DNA of 64,000 bases from Candidula unifasciata. Taxonomy: Eukaryota; Mollusca; Gastropoda; Stylommatophora; Geomitridae. The stretch is from positions 1,033,657 through 1,097,656 of the forward strand of contig CAJHNH020000224.1 in NCBI GenBank assembly GCA_905116865.2. The letters are read 5' to 3'. A program made the position numbers and the translations under genes. Numbering within the stretch: position 1 is the first letter of the stretch; the number at the start of each line of letters is the position of its first letter. A model generated the notes under the pieces. That model ran no database searches and was not told where the DNA came from. It was given only the letters and a program-made list of their open reading frames with translations. Shown here in pieces: positions 56,631 through 64,000 of this stretch.

Positions 56631-57074
56631 TCTTACTAGAAGACCAAACCATATGATCTTCTGTTTCTCAATGAATGTGCTGCATGATGTTGTACAGCAG
56701 CAACAGTTTATTAAAATAACAATTTAAAAAAAAAAAATCAGAACTGTGAGCTACATCCCCTACTTGACCTGCATGGACATGTCATCAGGCTACACTTCAA
56801 GAAAGTGTATAACCAGATTAATAAACATGCACAGGCTTCATCTAAGTAGTTCACCATTGTGCCCTTGTAGGTAGTGTGTGCAGGCTAAGAACATGTCCTG
56901 CAAGAATGTTTCTTGCACAGTCCATTCAGAAGGAAATACTGGCTCAAGGAGTCAACATCATACTCACTGTTGTATGAAACAAGGAAAAAAAAAGGTAAAT
57001 TTTATCACTAGAACTCATCTGTCGTGTAAATCAGACGGCGATCATAAAAAGAAGTAGAAACTTGATCTCCAAAC

Positions 57075-57315
57075 TTATGTGTCCCAAATCCTGTTACAAA
57101 CTGATGTGTCCCAAATCCTGTTACAAAATGATGTGTCCCAAATCCTGTTACAAACTGATGTGTCCCAAATCCTGTTACAAACTGATGTGTCCCAAATGCT
57201 GTAACTAACTGATGTATCCCAAATCCTGTAACAAACTGATGTGAGCCAAATCCCGTAACAAACTGATGTGTCCTAAATCCTGTAACTAACTGATGTGTCC
57301 CAAATCCTGTGCCCA
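57075..57315 (-). repeat. 27-bp minisatellite, about 9 copies
   Basis: Unit TGTGTCCCAAATCCTGTTAC plus AAACTGA. The minus strand is open with a 9-residue period (GFGTHQFVT) because 27 is a multiple of 3. Confidence 0.95.
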
Positions 57316-58850
57316 CACTGCCAAGCAACTTCCTGTACCAGGATTGGCCTTATCAGCCATATGTGCACTCAACAGACTTCCCTCTTCCTAACAGATGAAA
57401 CATCATCATCTGTGATGGACAAACAACAACAACGTGAAGTCTGCGCGTGCACCACACACACACACACTCTCTCTTACACACACAAAAAGACTTAACCATG
57501 TGAGTTCAGATGGATGCTTGACAGCATGTCCATTAGTAGTTTTAATATTGATCCGTCTCTGACCTGCTACAGATAAAGGCTGGGGTTACCTAGGTTGTAG
57601 AACATCGGGGTTATTCACAAACTGATAGAGGAAACATCACATTCACATATGTACACTACTACACACACATCAGCCTTCTAGACCTGTGTGTTTACAAATA
57701 TATATTTACACACACAAACAAGTATAGATATATTCACACAGTCTTGAGTATCTACATGTGTCCTTGATCTCCGTGACAAGCACATTTATATTCAATATAT
57801 GTTCAATTTTTATAGCAACTAAATACAGGTTCATTTGTACAGCAACAACTAGGTAGCTTCTACAGCCTATTCCCAATACAGAAATCTACACGGTAGCAGT
57901 ATCAGTTCTGAACATTTTATGTCAGCGAAACAAATATTTGGCTTCATTCATATTCGTAATCATAGAAAATCTAATAGTTATCATTTCTCTCCCTCTCTCT
58001 CTTTCTCTCTCCACGCAAACATTATCTCTTTCATTCACACCTCACTTTCTCTTTCTCACACACCAATTATTTCTTTTTTCTTTATCTTGCATATTCTTTC
58101 TCCCACACAAACACACATTCTCTCACACAACCATTATTTATTTCCTTTTTTTAAAAATCTTGCATATTCTCTCTCTCTTTCTCCCCCCATACACACACAC
58201 ATAAGCAAGTGACGTGGATTTTTCAGTAAGATAAAACCTGGTCCATCAAGTCAATACGACATTGCCAAGGCATGGCTGGCCAGCTCAGTTACAAACTCAC
58301 AAAGCTAGTCGCAGCCTCTAAAACTATGTACAAATACTGTCACCAGGTGTCAGTTCCTCCAGGGGCACAGCTGAGTCAGAAATGGAATACATTTTCTGAG
58401 TCAGAAAAAGTAAACTCCAGTAACTTGTATATTAGCCAGCATGCCAGGTTTACACTTTATATAAGATATAACCAAACAAGCGCCAAGTAAAAAAGTCTGG
58501 ATTCCAAAATGGCACAATGTGTTAAGCCTTTATGCCGGTTAATTATTCAGAATGCCAGGTATGTTATGGCCAGTCAGGCTAAATGTCCACATTTTCTCTA
58601 GGGAGATCTTTGGTGGTACAGTAATACCGATTTACTGGTTGCTTATCCACTGCTCTTCTGCTAGAGACTGAACTTACAGAAACCAGCTGAGGGGGCTAAG
58701 CTTCGTCCCAGTAGACAGCATATGGAAGCAAGCCCTTTACAGATCATCACAAACCAAACCCAGTATTTACTAAGTTGTTTTACTAGGCAAACTCATGTTC
58801 TGTAGCTAGACATTGCTTTCTTAATGGTACAGTGCTCATATAGGAAGTCG
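57316..58850. other. Intergenic DNA with CA- and CT-rich tracts
   Basis: 57450-57490 is CA-rich and 57985-58200 is a pyrimidine-rich tract of CTCTCT/CACA. No gene recognised. Confidence 0.5.
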
Positions 58851-59112
58851 ACGTGGCATTGGTGGCTAGAGACCGCCTGCGGATCAGAATGTCATGGTTT
58901 TGCGTCCTGACGGAGCCAGACTTTTGTCCCCCTAGAAATGACCTTGACTCCCAGGTCGACCCAGCCTTAAGTGGGTACCAGGTGCAGTCCTGGGAAGTAA
59001 AGGTGTCCAGCATGATGCTGACCCATTACCCACCAAGTGCTGATTGGTCTATAAAATATACATCTAGCACTATATGCCTCGTAATGCATGGAAAAGGGAA
59101 CCTTTACTTTTG
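58851..59112 (+). mobile_element. SINE-II copy, full length
   Basis: ACGTGGCATTGGTGGCTAGA, CTGACGGAGCCAGACTTTTG, CCAGGTCGACCCAGCCTTAA, GTGGGTACCAGGTGCAGTC, AAGTGCTGATTGGTCTATAA and a tail AAAAGGGAACCTTTACTTTTG. Its B box (ATGGTTTTGCGTC) is degraded. Confidence 0.75.
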
Positions 59113-59398
59113 TTTTCTTGTTTTTTTTTTGTTATAGCTCATATTGTTGTTACATTCAATGCAAAGTGACTTGCTACCAAATCATCTGCCTTTGAATCCC
59201 ACTATGCCAGCATTGTGAAAATGTGTTTATAATCCCCCAAACACAGAAGCCAACACACAAACATATACACTTCTATAACCTATAGTTCGAATGCTGCCTA
59301 CAATGTTAAAAATAAGCAACCTGAAAATATTACTGACTAAGTCAATATCAATGCCAACTACCTATGCCTCCATTATGTGCCAGGCACGCTAGCTAGGT

Positions 59399-59690
59399 TG
59401 GTTAAACCACTTGCGCAGCGACCAGGTGACAAACTCCTTGTGGCCCAAGTTCACGCTCGGGTGTAGGCAGAAAAACCATAAATTTCCCACATGTACAGTA
59501 TCTATCACTGAATCTTGGCCGAAGGGTTGTGACATCCATAGTACTGAGCCAAAGGGTTTACAACTCATGGTTTCTGGATCAACAAAACAAAAACAAGCAA
59601 AAAAATAAATTAAAAAAAAAACCTTCAGGACAATTCTTTGTTCCCATTTGAAGCTGGGCTGATCACACGGCCTAGGTAAATCTCCCAAAT
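59399..59690 (-). repeat. Interspersed repeat R, copy 2
   Basis: Opposite orientation to 25200-25490. Shares GACCAGGTGACAAACTCC, TACTGAGCCAAAGGG and CATGGTTTCTGGATC. An A-rich stretch at 59585-59622 interrupts it. Confidence 0.6.
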
Positions 59691-59879
59691 CCAAATCAGC
59701 AGGGATCTAAACCTGCAGGCAAACATGAAACATGCTAGCTCTCAGGTATGTTGGTTTTTTATACAAAATACATCAGGGAACAGAATCATTACAGTGCAAA
59801 TCTGTTCAATAAATAACTGCATAGATGACGAGGTTGCCAGCATGTTAGAGACCAGAACTGTGTCTCTGTTTCCAAGCAT

Positions 59880-60480
59880 CACATGTGTACAGTAGTGGGA
59901 TTGCAGCACTGCTGAAACACATGTGTACTGTACTAGGATTGCAGCACTGCTGAAACACATGTGTACTGTACTAGGATTGCAGAACTGCTGAAACAAGTGT
60001 ACCATACTAGGATTGCAGCATTGCTGAAACACATGTGTACCTTACTAGGATTGCAGCACTGCTGAAACACATGTGTACTGTAGTGCCAGGGTTGCAGCAA
60101 CACATGTGTACAGTACCAGGATTGAAGCACTGATGAAACACATGTGTACAGTAGTGGGATTGCAGCACCGCTGAAACACATGTGTACAGTAGTGGGATTG
60201 CAGCACCGCTGAAACACATGTGTACAGTACCAAGATTACAGCACTGCTGAAACACATGTGTACAGTAGTGGGATTGCAGCACCGCTGAAACACATGTGTA
60301 CCATACCAGGATTGCAGCACTGCTAAAACACATGTGTACAGTACCAAGATTACAGCACTGCTGAAACACATGTGTACAGTAGCAGGACTGAAGCCCTGAT
60401 GAAACACATGTGTACAGTACCAAGATTACACCACTGCTGAAACACATGTGTACAGTATTAGGATTGCAGCACTGCTGGCC
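59880..60480. repeat. 38-bp minisatellite, about 16 copies
   Basis: ACATGTGTAC starts at 59881 and 59919 and continues at about 38-bp intervals with length variants. Unit ends in ATTGCAGCACTGCTGAAAC. Confidence 0.95.
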
Positions 60481-60569
60481 CATCAAGGCTAGGGCTCATA
60501 CTGGTAAAGATCTTTCTACACCCCTCCATGGTCAGCCTAGAAAGAGGGAGCCTGCCCAGTCTAGATGGG

Positions 60570-60745
60570 ATCAACATCTTCTTTAGAGTGCATCTGCCCG
60601 AGTGGGCAGGGACTAAAAGTCTGCATACAAATAAGCCAGATTTGTAAAGTGGATGTGCACGCAGAAATCAAGTTCTGGAACAAGACCCAAGTTCAGAAAG
60701 TGACCAACAAGAACTTTCTGCTAGATTTTACAGCAGTAAACCCAA
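60570..60745 (+). mobile_element. SINE-I copy, 5'-truncated
   Basis: From TTTAGAGTGCATCTGCCC through AAGTCTGCATACAAATAAGCC and AAGTTCTGGAACAAGACC to TTTTACAGCAGTAAAC. The AAG tail is lost. Confidence 0.7.
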
Positions 60746-60904
60746 GATGGAACACCTCCACCCCAACCACTCCCAGTGTCATCTAAGGGAACATAATGGA
60801 CATTTAATATGAAATGAAAGTGACTACATTTAAAAAAAAAAAAGATGTACCCAGTCACTTTGACCACATGCGCAATACTAGAATTCAGCTTTCCTGCACT
60901 TTCT

Positions 60905-61695
60905 GTGTTACTGAAAGTAACTGACACCTGGGCACTTTGTATGTCACTGAAAGTAACTGACACCTGGGCACTTTCTGTGTCACTGAAAGTAACTGACACC
61001 TGGGCACTTTGTATGTCACTGAAAGCAACAGAAACCTGGACACTGTCATTGAAAGCAACAGAAACCTGGACACTGTCATTGAAAGCAACAGAAACCTGGA
61101 CACTGTCACCGAAAGTAACAGATACCTGGACACTGTCACTGAAAGTAACAGAAACCTGGACACTGTCACTGAAAGTAACAGAAACCTGGACACTGTCACT
61201 GAAAGTAACAGAAACCTGGACACTGTCATTGAAAGCAACAGAAACCTGGACACTGTCACCGAAAGTAACAGATACCTGGACACTGTCACTGAAAGTAACA
61301 GAAACCTGGACACTGTCACTGAAAGCAACAGAAAGCTGGACACTGTCACTGAAAGCAACAGAAACCTGGACACTGTCACTGAAAGTAATAGAAACCTGGA
61401 CACTGTCACTGAAAGTAACAGAAACCTGGACACTGTCACTGAAAGTAACAGAAACCTGGACACTGTCACTGAAGGTAACAGAAACCTGGACACTGTCACT
61501 GAAGGTAACAGAAACCTGGACACTGTCACTGAAAGTAACAGAAACCTGGACACTGTCACTGAAAGTAACAGAAACCTGGACACTGTCACTGAAAGTAACA
61601 GAAACCTGGACACTGTCACCGAAAGCAACAGAAAGCTGGACACTGTCACTGAAAGTAACAGAAACCTGGACACTGTCACTGAAAGCAACAGACTC
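60905..61695. repeat. 36-bp then 30-bp minisatellite
   Basis: Three 36-bp units (ACTGAAAGTAACTGACACC plus TGGGCACTTTGTATGTC) pass into about 22 units of 30 bp (GAAAGTAACAGAAACCTGGA plus CACTGTCACT). The shorter unit looks like a deletion derivative of the longer one. Both periods are multiples of 3 and the unit lacks stops in several frames, which produces long open frames on both strands (up to about 329 codons). Confidence 0.97.
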
Positions 61696-61817
61696 TGTTA
61701 TTGAAAACATACAGTTTGTCTTGACAGTTTTAGTGTTGTGACTCTGAGGATTTAGGGCAGAGGTGGGCAGGCAACCGCTTCAAGGGGCGCCAAATTTAGA
61801 ATTAACAATCTGGTCAC

Positions 61818-62000
61818 AAAGTTGGAGTCCAACTGCCTGAGAAGCAAGGAACCAACAGTCCGCAAACAAATAACCCAAATCTGTTAAATGGATGTGCACA
61901 CAACACTCAGGTTCTGGAACAAGACTAGAATCCAGTGGTAGATGAAAAGCAAAACTTTTCGCTGGAGTTTACAGCTGGTCATTGTGAAAAAGAAGAAGAT
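61818..62000 (+). mobile_element. SINE-I copy, 5'-truncated
   Basis: AAAGTTGGAGTCCAACTGCC, AAGGAACCAACAGTCCGC, CAGGTTCTGGAACAAGAC and TTTACAGCTGGTCATTG, with tail AAAAAGAAGAAGATAATAA. Confidence 0.7.
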
Positions 62001-64000
62001 AATAAACAATTATCACATAGGTAACAGGCAAAACACTCAGAATGAAACGTAACAGTAAGTAACACCGATATTTTGTCATGTCTTGTTTCAAGACAATAAT
62101 TGATATTTTGTGTCTGTAATGATAAGAAACAAATTTAACTTATAAATCTCTGCAGGTAAGAAATAAAATCAACGACAATAAGTCACACAGGTATTCTGAC
62201 ATGTGCCCCCCCCCCCCCCCCCACCACTTTAATTTTGAGTCCGTTTTAATAAACAAATGTAGCATAACATAATCAAATATCTGTAGGTTAAAAAAATATA
62301 TCGAAGACGTTAAGTTACAAGAACCAGTTAACCAGTTAACATTTGATAAAGGTCTCAAGAACCAAGAATTTCTCATACAATAAACGTTGATTTTTGCAGA
62401 GCAGAATACAGTGTGACTAGAACTGCAATAATAACAACAATAAAAAAAAAATTGTCCAAATTTGGTGCTGTAATCAAAACGAGCTAATGGTAATGAAATA
62501 AAAAGCAAAAAAAAAAAAAAAAGACAATATCAGGTGTAGACAATCTCTGTCTTAAAATGATTCCAGTATTTTGTGTGTTTACAATGTGCAGACTGATTTC
62601 CATTATGGCAAATAAAAACAATTCAAAAACAAAACAGTACAACCTCCATTGCTCTCTGGCATACGGGCAAACTGTATGATTTCTCTTGCATTCTACAATA
62701 TACACCATCTATGGTTTCCTTACTGACTGACTGAAATCTATTCCTACTCTAGGCTGCTACATCAAGGTTTGCAACCTCTGAATCTCAAAGAGACACACCC
62801 TGGATGCCAATCCAACAGAAAACTCCCAGGTACCCTGTTTAACCTTTTAAGAAGTTACAATAAACACAAATGCATCAATCAGATACACCAGGTACTTCTG
62901 TAATTGCACTGTGTCTGTTTACAGCACAGGTGTGATATTTGTGCCCTTTGGTCAACACATTTGATCTCATCAGGTATTCGTTGTGTCGGGCCAAGTACTA
63001 CCGTGGTATATCCTGCTGCCTCAGACAGACACAGACTGATGATGACTTCCTTTCATTTCTGAAATATAAACAAATGGTAAAAAATTTCCTTTGCAATCCA
63101 CACAAAAACTGATTCCCTCTGCTTTTGGCTTATGGACAAACCATATCATTTCCCATCACTGTGCTGGGATACAAAATAAACTGCATGGTTCATTTACATT
63201 CTGGTATATAAAAATTAATATGATGTTTCATTAATCCTGTTCATCCTGCTACATATATAGTATATTTTACTCTCTTCCTAGCACATACATAATTAAAAAG
63301 GTATATTCCACTTCATAGTACACTTATAAAGAGAATATTTCCACTTCTTCCTCTACAAGCAAATGTACATTAGCTCTTTCTCTACAAGCAAATGTACATT
63401 AACTTTTTCTCTACCAGCAAATGTACATAAACTAATGCAGCCTGCAGGAAACACACAGCAACATGTAATTAACTATATTTAATTGAATATGAACACACAA
63501 TTAAGTGGAGAATCTTCTCTGCTCTACCATCTCCTGGCATTATCCTCGACATAGCTGGTCATAAATTCTAACCTTGATAACAGTCGAAAAGTCAAAATAT
63601 CAAGGTTAGTAACAGGGCTTGAAAACGTCACTCTAGAAGTACTTGAACACATGTGGTGCAACATGTAATGGGTCAGCATAATTTACAACTGGAAATTTCA
63701 TGACTTTCTCTTCGTGTCATGATTTGAATATCAGCATGTTATACATTTGCAAGATTTACAGCAGAAAAACAAAAATTGCCACAATAACTGACAAAAATTT
63801 CAGATTACCATGAGAGTTCACAAACGTTGTAGGACCTCACTGGTACCTGTTATTCTAGCTTTTGTTTACGTGTTGGTTATTTTTGTATTATGGAAATATG
63901 CGTACATATGCAACTATATGTATTTGTATGGCATCTTAATGATTGTTTTGTGTAACCCTTTCGTCCAAATTATGCTTAAAAAAAAATGGGTCATAAACCT
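62001..64000. other. A/T-rich right end of the window
   Basis: C tract at 62206-62221 and A tract at 62508-62522. A minus-strand splice-acceptor-like site (TTTATATTTCAG) precedes a short frame from 63058 downward, but it cannot be tied to a known gene. Confidence 0.4.
63344..63435. repeat. 28-bp repeat, 3 copies
   Basis: Three copies of CTCTACAAGCAAATGTACAT with short T-rich spacers. The third copy has CTACCAGC. Confidence 0.85.

Noticed and set aside
60721..61710. 329-codon open frame on the minus strand, with overlapping frames of 231-298 codons on the plus strand
   Set aside because: Entirely generated by the 30-bp minisatellite. Several frames and both strands are open at once, with no non-repetitive domain or splice context.

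Overview
The window is eukaryotic nuclear DNA, almost certainly from an invertebrate animal. It has two conserved protein-coding genes split by long introns with GT-AG junctions, and everything else is intergenic or intronic DNA dense in SINEs, LINE fragments, short DNA transposons, minisatellites and homopolymer C/G tracts. A molluscan source, plausibly a freshwater gastropod, is an inference. It rests on a degenerate LINE carrying an RNase H domain (Nimb/I-like), short hAT elements resembling the horizontally transferred SPIN family (from memory, reported in a pond snail among other hosts), and TTAGGG-like repeats. No rRNA, intact tRNA, CRISPR or bacterial-style operon is present.

Layout. 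1-4231: intergenic DNA with minisatellites, a Merlin/ISXO2-type transposase fragment between telomere-like inverted arms, a LINE 3' end and a SINE with a perfect 13-bp target-site duplication. 4232-16609 (+): MFAP1, a spliceosomal B-complex protein, in 10 coding exons (456 aa). 16610-24916: region between two convergent genes, holding candidate poly(A) signals of both, SINEs and a 77-bp satellite. 24917-45856 (-): PKMYT1/Myt1, a Wee1-family Cdk1-inhibitory kinase, in 14 coding exons (517 aa). Its introns carry an exactly periodic 73-bp satellite, two SPIN-like elements, a duplicated (GA)n block and a roughly 1.9-kb 28-bp minisatellite. 45857-64000: no convincing gene. It holds a nearly complete but broken LINE ORF2 (48246-51900), other LINE C-terminal fragments, a third SPIN-like element, a foldback element, and 27-, 38- and 30-bp minisatellites whose periodicity creates long spurious reading frames.

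The two genes are arranged tail to tail and act in different processes (pre-mRNA splicing; G2/M control), so no functional coupling is implied. All exon boundaries were joined by hand from splice sites, phase and remembered family conservation. For both genes the phases close without a frame error. SINE-I to SINE-IV and repeat R are my own labels, not database names.
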